DNA of 54,624 nucleotides from a bacterium (GTDB lineage Bacteria; Patescibacteriota; Patescibacteriia; 2-12-FULL-60-25): assembly GCA_021796435.1 (NCBI GenBank), contig JAJYXM010000016.1, forward strand, positions 1 to 54,624, in the 5' to 3' direction. Both the position numbers and the translations under genes were made by a program. A model generated the notes under the pieces. It worked only from the letters and a program-made list of their open reading frames with translations, searched no databases and was not told the DNA's origin. Positions 32,177-41,059 of the stretch are shown piece by piece. The first letter of the stretch is position 1. Every line of letters begins with the position of its first letter.

Positions 32177-32506
32177 ATGTTGCGCCACGACCGTCGTGCT
32201 GCGTCTGCGGCAGCCACTCAGGATCAGCAAACGAGACGGGAAACTGCGCCTGCGTCGGAGAGCCGGCCGAACGCCATCGACGTGTCGCGCGACGTCGAAG
32301 AGGACGAGTCTCCCGCCATCCTCACCGTCGACGAACTCGCCGCGCTACTGCGCGTCGAGCGCAAGACCGTCTACGCCGCCATCATGCGCGGCGACATCCC
32401 TGGCGTCCGACGAGTCGGCCGATCCATCCGGATCTCGCGCGACGCGGTGCTAGACTGGCTGCGCACAGCCCATGTGCGCGCCCCGCACCCACGGAGGATC
32501 CGATGA
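32177..32506 (+). CDS. Excisionase-like (MerR/HTH_17) DNA-binding protein
   Basis: The protein has 109 residues from the ATG at 32177. A flexible, acidic N-terminus is followed by an excisionase-type helix-turn-helix: ILTVDELAALLRVERKTVYAAIMRGDIPGVRRVG, ending RISRDAVLDWL. Its stop overlaps the integrase start (ATGA), the usual xis-int coupling. It likely binds the attachment-site arms and directs excision. Confidence 0.8.
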   Translation: MLRHDRRAASAAATQDQQTRRETAPASESRPNAIDVSRDVEEDESPAILTVDELAALLRVERKTVYAAIMRGDIPGVRRVGRSIRISRDAVLDWLRTAHVRAPHPRRIR

Positions 32507-33645
32507 GTGTGAGGCGGGTCAGACGCCGCGACAGGAAGGGCGCGGCTGCGGAGTACTGGATGATCGACGTGTTCGTGGAGCACCCCGACGGTAGGCGCGA
32601 GCGCATCCGCAAGGTTGCGCCGGTGCAGACCAAGCGCGACGCCGAGCGCTACGAGCGCGAGCTGCGGCGCGAGATGCTGCTGGGTGTGCGCGCCGCGGAC
32701 GACAACCGCGAGGAGGTGAAGCCCAAGGAGACGCCGACCTTCGCGGCGTTCGTGAAGACCTTCGAAGAGACCTACGTCAAGACCAACAACAAGCCTTCCG
32801 AGGCCGAGACCAAGAAGAGCATCTTCAAGAAGCACCTGGTGCCTGCCTTCGGCAAGCTCAAGCTCGACCAGATCGGCTCGCGCGAGATCGAAGCCTACAA
32901 GGCCAAGAAGCTCGACAAGAAGCTGTCGGCGAAGACCGTGAACAACCACCTCACCGTGCTGCGTCGGACGCTCGCCGTGGCCCAGGAGTGGGGCGACCTT
33001 GCGGTCATCCCGCCGGTGAAATGGCTCAAGGCTCCCGAGCCGGAGTTCGACTTCCTGACGTTCGAGGAGGCAGACCGACTCGTCGAAGCGGCGGAGCCCG
33101 ACTGGCGCCCGATGATCCTGGTCGGGCTCAAGTGCGGCCTGCGGCAGGGCGAGATCTTGGCCCTGCGCACCGACGACACGGACCTCGTCGTCGGTCGGAT
33201 CATGGTGCGGCGCTCGGTCACGCGCGGCATCGTGACGACCCCGAAGAGCGGCAAGTCCAGGGAGATCCCGCTCGGCGACACGGTGCTTCGAGCGCTCAAG
33301 GGGTGCCGGCATCTGAAGGGCGAGCTGGTGTTCTGCGACGAGCGCGGAGCCATGCTCTCGAAGGGCGAGTGCAAGCACCCGCTGTGGCGGGCGTGCAAGC
33401 GAGCCGGGCTGCGGCGCATCGGCTGGCACGTGCTGCGGCACACGTTCGCGAGCCATCTCGCGATGCGTGGTGTGCCTCTCAAGGCGATCCAAGAGTTGAT
33501 GGGGCACGCGACGATCGAGATGACAATGCGCTACGCGCACCTCAGCCCCGACGTTCGTCGGGACGCGGTGCGTACGCTCGACGAGCCGGCTGCGACGTCC
33601 AATGGCAACCTGATGGCAACCAAGGCCGCGCAGGGCCAAAATTAG
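32503..33645 (+). CDS. int: Tyrosine recombinase (integrase)
   Basis: The protein has 380 residues from the ATG at 32503, with GGAGG upstream. The N-terminal ~175 residues form the arm- and core-binding region. The catalytic set is complete: R (GLRQGE), K (TPKSGKSR), HxxR (HVLRHTF), H (GHATI) and Y (MRYAHLS). The C-terminus reads GNLMATKA. The stop is 22 bp from a tmRNA-like 3' end, so the element integrates at that type of site. The frame open to 32167 belongs to the overlapping excisionase region and is not the start. Confidence 0.92.
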   Translation: MSVRRVRRRDRKGAAAEYWMIDVFVEHPDGRRERIRKVAPVQTKRDAERYERELRREMLLGVRAADDNREEVKPKETPTFAAFVKTFEETYVKTNNKPSEAETKKSIFKKHLVPAFGKLKLDQIGSREIEAYKAKKLDKKLSAKTVNNHLTVLRRTLAVAQEWGDLAVIPPVKWLKAPEPEFDFLTFEEADRLVEAAEPDWRPMILVGLKCGLRQGEILALRTDDTDLVVGRIMVRRSVTRGIVTTPKSGKSREIPLGDTVLRALKGCRHLKGELVFCDERGAMLSKGECKHPLWRACKRAGLRRIGWHVLRHTFASHLAMRGVPLKAIQELMGHATIEMTMRYAHLSPDVRRDAVRTLDEPAATSNGNLMATKAAQGQN

Positions 33646-33667
33646 TGAAAATCCCCGAGGGAAACTG

Positions 33668-33692
33668 GGTGGAGGCGCCGGGAATCGAACCC
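33668..33692 (-). other. Attachment-site fragment: 3' end of tmRNA-like gene
   Basis: On the minus strand: GGGTTCGATTCCC then GGCGCCTCCACC, the T-arm and acceptor end of tmRNA, with U70 (alanine identity). The stem does not pair upstream of the T-loop and no tag peptide or 5' end is seen to the right, so it is a partial copy. Its position beside the integrase marks it as the att core. Bases 33693-34037 after it hold no supportable gene. Confidence 0.75.
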
Positions 33693-34037
33693 ATGAAAGA
33701 ATTCGCGGAAAAACCGAAGCGGGACGCGCACATGGGCAGCAACGCCGCGGATTCCGAAGAGAACGCTCCTCCCGTCTTGTTCCGCCCAGTTCCCTCCCGT
33801 ACCGCCTGGCGGTGCAGAGTCAGTGGCAACCGTGGCAACCACGGATCGGCGCCGGGTTACGAGCCTGGTGCTCCGTGATTCCACCCTGATTGTATGAGGA
33901 GGGAACGATGAAGTTCTTGACCACACGATGTTCAACGGACCCACTGGATCAACGGTTCGGGCTTCGGCCCATCGCACACTGCCCGGAGGGGGCCACGTCC
34001 TGGTGATGTTCTAGCGCAGGGGACGCGCTCGCGCGGT

Positions 34038-34448
34038 TCACTCGTGACTCGCCACGAGATCCCGTAGAGCGTCGATGCGCTGGACTACTTCATCCTTCCC
34101 TAGAAACTCGAGCAGTTTCGCCTCTAGTCCCGCGACGTCCGCGCAGGCCGGATGCTCATCCCCAAAGAGATCGAGCGTGACGGGGAAACCGTCCGGTGGA
34201 ACGTATGCGCGGAACAGGAAGTCGCTGAACTCGGGGTCCTTCAAGCGGATCGCCAGCTTGAACTGCTGGCCGAGGTTCACACGGTATCCGGGTTCGAGCC
34301 GCACCACGAATGGCTCCCCAAGTGACTCCTGGATGCCGGCAGCGATTTCTCGGAGCTTCTGAAGCGCTTGCTCATGGCCGGGAGGTGCCACTGGTCGCTT
34401 CAGGATCTCCTTGACCTTGTCCTTCGTGTCGCCGTTTCCGTTTGCCAT
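34038..34448 (-). CDS. Unknown small protein upstream-coupled to an EEP nuclease
   Basis: The protein has 136 residues. The N-terminus is charged (NGDTKDKVKEILKRPVAPPG), then helix and strand regions (VRLEPGYRVNLGQQFKLAIRL) and GFPVTLDLFGDEHP. It resembles no family I can name. It lies 19 bp after the EEP-fold gene on the same strand, probably in one operon. Confidence 0.6.
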   Translation of the reverse strand: MANGNGDTKDKVKEILKRPVAPPGHEQALQKLREIAAGIQESLGEPFVVRLEPGYRVNLGQQFKLAIRLKDPEFSDFLFRAYVPPDGFPVTLDLFGDEHPACADVAGLEAKLLEFLGKDEVVQRIDALRDLVASHE

Positions 34449-34467
34449 GTTCCGGATCTCCTGGTCG

Positions 34468-35433
34468 TCAACTCACGTCGAACTCCCCGAGGAGAGCGAA
34501 GTGATCGGAGGCCCCGGTGCCCCGTCGCTCATCCGCGTTCCAGCGCCATCGCTTGGGCTTGAGGTAGCCGCCGCCGGTCCACTCCGCAATCTCGTCGGTC
34601 CAGAAATATCTGACCGACTGCTCGCGCAGCGTGATCGGGCCATTCCGGAGCGCTGCGGCGGAGACCAATAGCTGGTCAAATATGACGGGAGAAGGTGCGT
34701 CGTGGCTGGTCTTCGGGCGGCTATCCCGGTAGTCGTTTCCGCGTGCCGATCGGTCTTCCCATGTCACAGGCTCCAGGAGGCTCCGCCAGGCGGTGTTGTA
34801 CAGGTACGCTGGCGTCGCCTGCGTCCAAAGCGCGCCCGAGAAGTGGCGGCGGCTCCTAAGCCCGAACTCGCCGAACGGCGGTTCGAACGGTTCAGCGTTG
34901 AAATCGCCTACGACCACGGCGCAGTCCCTCTTCTCCAGCCCCGCGAGTCGTTCCCCAAGCCACTCGGCGCTTTCGCCGCGGTCCTCATTGGGGGTAAAGG
35001 CATCTCCGGCATGAATCATGCGGCTCTTCCAGTGGTTGACGGCGAACAGGAAGCGTGCCGAAGTCCCGAGCTGGCAGTCCACCAGCATCGCACGTGGCCG
35101 CTGCATCATCGTGGGACGGAACGTGTCGACAACGTCAATCTGGTGAAAGACCGAGTCCCGGGCGAGGATGCCGAGGCCGGTCTGGCCGGGTCCGTACGCT
35201 GGTTCGAACCGCATGTGGTACGTCTCGGGGAGCGCGGCACGGATTTGCTCGAAAAGCGCTTCGGTTTGCACCTCCGCGAGCGCAATGAGGTCCGGTAGGT
35301 GCTCGCCGAACGCCCCCAGCAGCACGCCACTGACAGCGCCGAGCTTGCCATCGAGCTCCTCCTGCGACTGCGGACCGCGATCCACGATCGCGGGCTCGAA
35401 CAGGTTCGCGACGTTCCAAAACAGCATCCGCAT
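34468..35433 (-). CDS. Endonuclease/exonuclease/phosphatase (EEP) family protein
   Basis: The protein has 321 residues from the ATG at 35433 (MRMLFWNVAN); an in-frame ATG at 35451 is possible. Hallmarks of the EEP fold: WNVAN, DLIALAEVQTE (catalytic Glu), VVGDFNAEPFEP (catalytic Asp/Asn) and a terminal SDHFALLGEF (catalytic Asp-His). Such enzymes cut DNA, RNA or phosphodiesters; the target cannot be told. No signal peptide. Confidence 0.85.
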   Translation of the reverse strand: MRMLFWNVANLFEPAIVDRGPQSQEELDGKLGAVSGVLLGAFGEHLPDLIALAEVQTEALFEQIRAALPETYHMRFEPAYGPGQTGLGILARDSVFHQIDVVDTFRPTMMQRPRAMLVDCQLGTSARFLFAVNHWKSRMIHAGDAFTPNEDRGESAEWLGERLAGLEKRDCAVVVGDFNAEPFEPPFGEFGLRSRRHFSGALWTQATPAYLYNTAWRSLLEPVTWEDRSARGNDYRDSRPKTSHDAPSPVIFDQLLVSAAALRNGPITLREQSVRYFWTDEIAEWTGGGYLKPKRWRWNADERRGTGASDHFALLGEFDVS

Positions 35434-35648
35434 GGCACCACCCTGCGACACGTGAAGGTAGGTTGAACCTCACCATAGTGCAAGATCCAATCGGGGGACC
35501 GCGGTTCCGCCCAGGTCCGCCTGACGCGAGCGAGAGAGGTTGCCTTGGGCGGAGCGCGACGAACAAGGAGCGACGGCATGATCGTCGCGTCGTCGTACGC
35601 CGTACGCAGGCGAATCAATGTCTCCACCGCGCGCGGCCAGCCTAGGAT

Positions 35649-35819
35649 TTGACGAATGTCAAGCGAAACGTGCGTCGCAAGGCGTGGCCCGATCACGATC
35701 TGGACGTCGCCTACATGAAGTATCGAAACTCGTACGGTCTAGGCGAAATCGACGGCATGCGCTTGATGGTCCGCGCCAGGACTGATGCATACCTCATCGT
35801 CACCGGCAATCGATCGTAG
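35649..35819 (+). CDS. Short unknown ORF (56 residues)
   Basis: The TTG start gives VRRKAWPDHDLDVAY followed by KYRNSYGLGEIDGMRL, an ordinary-looking globular stretch. No ribosome site and no known family. It may be a remnant. The rest of 35434-35847 has nothing I can support. Confidence 0.3.
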   Translation: MTNVKRNVRRKAWPDHDLDVAYMKYRNSYGLGEIDGMRLMVRARTDAYLIVTGNRS

Positions 35820-35847
35820 AGAACGTCGTTGTTCCAGTTCATCTTCG

Positions 35848-36324
35848 TCAGGCCGAGTAGCTACCCAGCGCCGCCACCGCCGAGTCCTCTACCATGCGAT
35901 CGAAATTCGTCGTCCAAACCAGACGGACCTTTCCTTGCTGCAGCAGCAGGGCGAGCACCCGATGGCCGAATGATGGGGTTCCAGCGGCGATCTGTTGCTC
36001 GATGTACCTGCGGCGGTCCATTTCGTGCGGGTACGCGGCCTCAAAGTATTGGGCGTACTCGTCGTCGGCGTTCTCAGCAGGGAATGCCCCTCTTGCGTCG
36101 AAGTAGATCTGAAGACGGCGTCGAATGGCTACGTCCCCAAGATCTCCTAGCGCTTTCGGCGAGGCGTTGCGCTCCGAGCAGTATAGGGCGCGCTTGAACT
36201 CCCAGAGCATGTCCCACGCAGTCGGGATCCGAGCCGCAGCCGACGCGCCAGCGCCGAGGAACCACATGATGTTGGGCGCCCGCATCGGGAACAGTCTCAA
36301 GAACTCTGCCGTTTGCACGTGCAC
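35848..36324 (-). pseudogene. Truncated SIR2-like domain (decayed defence gene)
   Basis: The fragment has 158 residues that match only the front of a SIR2 domain: MWFLGAGASAAARIPTAWDM (the NAD-binding GAGxS motif) and WTTNFDRMVE near the end. SIR2-fold NADases usually run for at least 300 residues and are often fused to effector parts. Here the frame stops at 35848, and no continuation appears in the other frames. It appears to be what is left of an abortive-infection NADase. Bases 36325-36686 upstream carry no gene that I can support. Confidence 0.65.
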
Positions 36325-36686
36325 CCTCCAGCCCGCGGCCTGCGGTTGCCCCCAAAGGGCGCCGCACTATACGCCCGCTCAGCATAGCGGATGACGGCCG
36401 CAACGCAACCGAGAGCGAGACCGAACGATCGGGACCATCGTCGTGGTGCGACCTTACCACCAGGCATCTCGACAACGTGACGACGCGGAACGCAGAATCG
36501 ACGCGAACTCACAGCGCCGCTGCAACCGCTGGAAAGTGAGTGACAATCCAAACGACTTCCAGTGTTCCGATGTCGGAACTCACCGTGTGTCACGTCGAGG
36601 CAAGCCGACCGGACGCTCGCAACAGATAGGTGGGAATGTAGGGAACTTGCCCCCATGTAATAATGGGCGCGAGGATCGCGTTCGCC

Positions 36687-38194
36687 ATGAACCGCCTCTA
36701 CTACGGGGACAATCTGGACGTTCTGCGCCAGCACGTCGACGACGAGAGCATGGACTTGGTCTACCTCGACCCGCCGTTCCAGTCCGGCAAGAACTACAAC
36801 GTGCTCTTCGAGACACCGACAGGCAGGGAGGCCCCAGCCCAGGTGCAGGCCTTCGAGGACACCTGGCACTGGGGCGACGAGGCGGCCCGCGATTTCGACG
36901 AGGTGGTCCAAGCTGGTGGCAAGCTCAGCGAAGCCATGCAGGCGATGATGAAGATTCTCGGCCCCTCGGACATGATGGCGTACCTAGCCATGATGGCACC
37001 GCGGCTCGCGGAGCTCCGCCGAGTGCTGAAGCCCACGGGAAGCATCTACCTGCACTGCGACCCCACGGCGAGCCATTACCTGAAGATCCTGATGGACGCC
37101 GTGTTCCGGCCCGAGAACTTCAGGAACGAGGTCGTCTGGCGATATCGCAGGTGGCCCGCCAAGTCGCGTCAGTTCCAGAAAATGCACGACATCCTGCTCT
37201 TCTACAGCAAGCGCAGCGGAGACCAGCTGTTCAACACGCTGTACGGCTACGAGAAGCTCGCGGAGTCGACGTTGAAGACCTACGGCACGAAGAAGCAGGT
37301 CGCGCTCTTCGACAAAGACGGGCACCGTCGTCCCGGGACAGAAGATGAAGAGTCCAAAGGTCCTGCACTCTCCGACGTGTGGAGGTGTCGATCGTCGCAC
37401 CGAGCGGGAAGGAGCGCCTGGGCTACCCGACGCAGAAACCCGAGGCGCTCCTCGAGCGAGTGATCCTCGCGAGTACGGACGAGGGCGCAGTCGTGCTCGA
37501 TCCATTCTGCGGGTGCGGCACGGCGGTCGCGGTCGCGCAGAAGCTCAAGCGGCAGTGGATCGGCATCGACATCACGCACGTCGCAGTCAACCTTGTCCGT
37601 CAGCGGCTCCAGGACGCCTTCGGCGAGATCTCGTTCGAGGTCATCGGCGAGCCTACGACCCTTGCCGACGCGGTTGAGCTTGCCGTCGAGGACCCGTACC
37701 AATTCCAGTGGTGGATACTGGGGCGCGTAGGCGCACGGGCCGAAGAAAAGCGCAAGGGCGCCGATCGCGGCATCGACGGCCGGCTGAACTTCCGTGTCGG
37801 CGGAAGACCAACCGAGCACGAGCACGCAGTGTTCTCGGTGAAATCCGGCAAGACCAGACCAGAGCATGTCCGCGAACTCCGGGGCATCGTCGAGCGCGAC
37901 AAGGCCGCGATCGGCGTCTTGCTTGTGCTCCACGAGCCGACACAGGCGATGCGCGCGGAAGCCGCAACAGCCGGGTTCTTCACATCGCCCTGGAGACGGC
38001 ATCCACGGATCCAGATCCGCACTGTCGAGGAGATCCTGGACGGGGTTGGTATCGACATCCCTATCGCCAACCTCAGCAACGTGACGTACAAGCGAGCGCC
38101 ACTAGCCAAGACGAAGGTGCGCCAGCCCGAACTGCCGGGACTCGCTTCGGCAAAGCCGCGTGCAGTGCGGCGGGGCAAACGTGAAGCGTCATAA
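36687..38194 (+). pseudogene. Frameshifted beta-class DNA methyltransferase with nuclease-like tail
   Basis: The first part (36687-37379) starts MNRLYYGDNLDVLRQ and holds the DPPF catalytic motif and NEVVWRYRRW. The second part (in the +1-shifted frame from about 37379) continues with ERLGYPTQKP and DPFCGCGTAVA (SAM-binding motif I). DPPF before FCGCG is the beta-class order. The join lies at SDVW then EVSIV, where one G is missing from a G-run. After motif I, about 150 residues (GIDGRLNFRV then AVFSVKSGK) look like a PD-(D/E)xK nuclease domain. It may be a real frameshift or a sequencing error. Confidence 0.75.
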
Positions 38195-38250
38195 CGTCAG
38201 CGACCCGATATGGCTGACCGGGAGCATCTCCAACGATACGGAATCGTGAA

Positions 38251-38439
38251 ATGGTGCAGCAATCCAAATGGATTCCCGAGTTCCGCAGTCGGACCCAACG
38301 CACATCCGGCGTCCTCATCCCACGCTTGAAGACCACGTTGGCGCAAATGTTGGGGCTGACGGGCGCGACTGCCCCCGCGGTCGCACCGGAGGATGATGAC
38401 CTCGCGAAAAGTGATGGAACATCCAATGTAAATCGGTAA
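38251..38439 (+). CDS. Short unknown ORF in a gap
   Basis: The protein has 62 residues (begins MVQQSKWIPEF) with no recognised family and no obvious ribosome site. It is the only frame worth noting between 38195 and 38551. Probably spurious or a remnant. Confidence 0.25.
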   Translation: MVQQSKWIPEFRSRTQRTSGVLIPRLKTTLAQMLGLTGATAPAVAPEDDDLAKSDGTSNVNR

Positions 38440-38551
38440 TCAAGAAAAGCGCGGTGAATGAGAACTCGGTCCTTGACGTCGGGAACCTCCTCTGTGTATC
38501 CATGTTCACCCGAAGTACCCGCGCATAATCGTAAACACATGGAGGCCACCG

Positions 38552-39982
38552 ATGCACGAACGCCACTCGCAGTCCTCACAACAGACAGCCCCGTTCGGAA
38601 CTCGCGTGAAGCAAGTTGCGCGCCAGGTCGCCTTCCTTGGCGGTGCCATGTTGCTGGGTTCGCTCGGCCTTGGCGGGATGTGCGATCCTACCCCACCTCC
38701 AGCGGAATGCGGTTGTGCACCCGGTGCGAAGCAGGTATGTGTGGACAAGTGCGCGGTACCCGTGAAGGCGGGCGGACGGTGCTCGATGGATCCATGTGCA
38801 GAGAACGGAACATGCGAGACTGGCCTGACCTGCTTCAGTCTGTTTGGCAACGGGCAAGGGACCTGTGTGAACCTCGGCGGTACGTTCTACACGCCTGGGT
38901 GCTATCCGGAGCCCGCCCTTGACGTCTGCTCCAACGACCTGTTCTGTCGACCATCCGGGTGCGCCGGAGACAGCCAGGATAGGTGCGTGTTCCCCGCGAG
39001 GGAAGGCAGCCAGTGCGATGTGTCCAGCCAACCGGCTTGCTTGCCATGCGAGCCTGGCACGGACTGCGTGGCGAACGCCGAGGATAAGACGTACTGTCAC
39101 GTACCGTGCGCGAACGATCAGGACTGCCCTTGCGGTAGCGGCATGAAGTGCACCGGTACGGGTCTCGAAGTTCCCGCTGGATATTGCTACGATTGCACCA
39201 ACAACCTGGGCGGAAGTTGCAGTGACGAAAATCCCTGCTGTCGTTCGGACTTGAAGTGCGAGAATGGCGCCTGCTGCCACGGCGAGGGACTTCCCTGTTC
39301 GACTAACGCGAACTGCTGCGGGAGCAGTGTGTGCGAAGACGGGGTTTGCGTGGGGTGCAAGAAGGCGGGTGAGCCCGCCAGCGCCGGGCAGTGTTGCAGC
39401 GGGCTCAATCTGAAGGATGGCATTTGTTCGATTCCCTGCCCAACTTCAAAGTGCAACGAAGCCAACCTCAAAGGGGAGTGTGCGAACGGCAAGTGGTCTT
39501 GCACGGCGACTGATAAGGTGTGCGTCCAACCCGCACCGCAGCAGGAGAAGTGCGACGGCTTGGACAACGACTGCGACGGTCAGACGGACGAGTCGTTCCC
39601 GCAAGATGGCCAGAACTGCGGAGAGCTGACTCCGGGTGAATGCCCGAACCCGCCAGGATTCACGGTGCCAGGCCATTACGCGTGCCATGCCGGGTCGTTG
39701 CAGTGCGTCGCAAGAGCGTGCGACCCGACCAATTCGGATGACACCGAGTGCTATTGCACGCAATGTGGCGGACGCTGCGGAGAGTGCTACGGGAACAGCT
39801 GCAGCCAGTCCCACCTATGCAGCCCCAACCTGAGTTGCCAAGGCACAACAGGGTGCAGCAACTACGACGGCAGTTGTCAATGTGTAGACCTGTTCTGCCC
39901 GTACGAGACGAACGTCTGCTGGCGACCCGAGCAGCTCGGACCCTTCCCGGGCGCTTGCGCCGGCGACCCAACGAAGAAGTAG
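38552..39982 (+). CDS. Cys-rich exported protein with MopE-like CDGLDNDCDG motif
   Basis: The protein has 476 residues, with GGAGG before the ATG. A hydrophobic segment (VARQVAFLGGAMLLGSLGLGGMC) serves as signal or lipoprotein anchor. Then about 60 cysteines are spread in CxxG-type repeats (for example CCRSDLKCENGACCHGEG and CSTNANCCGSSVCEDGVC). The motif CDGLDNDCDGQTDE lies near residue 340, typical of MopE-like proteins. Such disulfide-rich surface proteins are frequent in Myxococcota. Binding or structural role, ligand unknown. The next lipoprotein gene starts five bases after its stop. Confidence 0.8.
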   Translation: MHERHSQSSQQTAPFGTRVKQVARQVAFLGGAMLLGSLGLGGMCDPTPPPAECGCAPGAKQVCVDKCAVPVKAGGRCSMDPCAENGTCETGLTCFSLFGNGQGTCVNLGGTFYTPGCYPEPALDVCSNDLFCRPSGCAGDSQDRCVFPAREGSQCDVSSQPACLPCEPGTDCVANAEDKTYCHVPCANDQDCPCGSGMKCTGTGLEVPAGYCYDCTNNLGGSCSDENPCCRSDLKCENGACCHGEGLPCSTNANCCGSSVCEDGVCVGCKKAGEPASAGQCCSGLNLKDGICSIPCPTSKCNEANLKGECANGKWSCTATDKVCVQPAPQQEKCDGLDNDCDGQTDESFPQDGQNCGELTPGECPNPPGFTVPGHYACHAGSLQCVARACDPTNSDDTECYCTQCGGRCGECYGNSCSQSHLCSPNLSCQGTTGCSNYDGSCQCVDLFCPYETNVCWRPEQLGPFPGACAGDPTKK

Positions 39983-39987
39983 ATGCA

Positions 39988-41034
39988 ATGAAGCGAGCCT
40001 GTGGAATCGCGCTGATCCTGTTCGTAGTCCTGGCCGTTGGCTGCGGCGGTTCTGTCGTCGAAGGATCGGGCGGTTCCGCCGGCTCTGGCGGAAGCGCGGG
40101 TTCCTCAGGATCGGGCGGGAACTCCGGTTCCGCCGGCGCGGGCGGTACCTATGATGGACCGCCATCCTGCGCCGGTCAGGCCACCGGGGCAGACGCGCAT
40201 TGCGGCGAGTCGTCCGATCGCGACTGCTGCGGTTCTGAAGTCGTGAACGGCGGGCAGTTCTTCAGGTTCAACGACCCAACGTTGCCCGCGACCGTCTCCG
40301 CGTTCCGACTCGACGTGTTCGAGGTCACGGTCGGTCGATTCCGCGCGTTCGTGAACGCATACCCTGATTCCATCCCCGCCGCTGGGGAAGGCGCGCCACC
40401 TGTTCACCCAGAGGCGGGCTGGCAAGATGCGTGGCGCAGTCAGCTGCCTCCGACTCAGGTCGAACTGTCTGCCAAGCTCATTTGCCCACCTCAACTCCCG
40501 GATAAGCCGAACTACCCGAGTTGGACCGATCTGCCGGGGAATCACGAGCGCGTGCCGATCGGGTGCCTCACCTGGTACGAAGCGTTCGCCTTCTGCGCCT
40601 GGGACGGGGGTCGTCTTCCGACTGTCGCCGAGTGGATCTACGTGGCGGATGGGGGTGACGAGCAACGACTCTACCCATGGGGCGACTCACCGCCACCCGA
40701 CCCTGCGCACGCCGTGATGCTCGACACGCCCGATGGCCAGTGGGCTGAGGTTGGCAGTGCGCCGCTCGGCGCCACGCGGTGGGGTCAGATGGACTTCAAT
40801 GGAAGCCGCGCCGAGTTTGCATTCGACCGTTACATCGAAGGTCCAGGGACCCAGCCTTTTCCCCTCCCGTGCGAGGATTGCGTGCAACTCGACAGCTCTT
40901 TCCCCGGGTTCGCGTTTTTGGACATGAGCTTCTATCAAGCACCCAGCCAGAGCGCAGCCGAATATGTTGGGGGTGCGCTTCCCGCTCAGCGCGTGGACGC
41001 TCTTGGCGTCCGGTGCGTGCGCGACATCAAGTAA
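39988..41034 (+). CDS. Lipoprotein with FGE-sulfatase (SUMF1) fold domain
   Basis: The protein has 348 residues. Lipobox VLAVGC is followed by a Gly/Ser linker of ~35 residues and a domain with FGE landmarks: FRLDVFEVTVGRFRAFVNAY, VPIGCLTWYEAFAFCAW, GRLPTVAEW, YPWGD and a terminal GVRCVRDI. FGE activates sulfatases by oxidising a Cys to formylglycine, but many bacterial homologues in lipoproteins lack the catalytic Cys pair and act in other ways. The active-site pair is not evident here. It lies five bases after the Cys-rich protein gene and 25 before the next lipoprotein gene. Confidence 0.85.
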   Translation: MKRACGIALILFVVLAVGCGGSVVEGSGGSAGSGGSAGSSGSGGNSGSAGAGGTYDGPPSCAGQATGADAHCGESSDRDCCGSEVVNGGQFFRFNDPTLPATVSAFRLDVFEVTVGRFRAFVNAYPDSIPAAGEGAPPVHPEAGWQDAWRSQLPPTQVELSAKLICPPQLPDKPNYPSWTDLPGNHERVPIGCLTWYEAFAFCAWDGGRLPTVAEWIYVADGGDEQRLYPWGDSPPPDPAHAVMLDTPDGQWAEVGSAPLGATRWGQMDFNGSRAEFAFDRYIEGPGTQPFPLPCEDCVQLDSSFPGFAFLDMSFYQAPSQSAAEYVGGALPAQRVDALGVRCVRDIK

Positions 41035-41059
41035 ATCGGCACTTGAGGCAAAGAAGTGT

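Noticed and set aside
32371-33639. 422-residue minus-strand frame
   Set aside because: Shadow of the integrase, which has all five catalytic motifs on the other strand.
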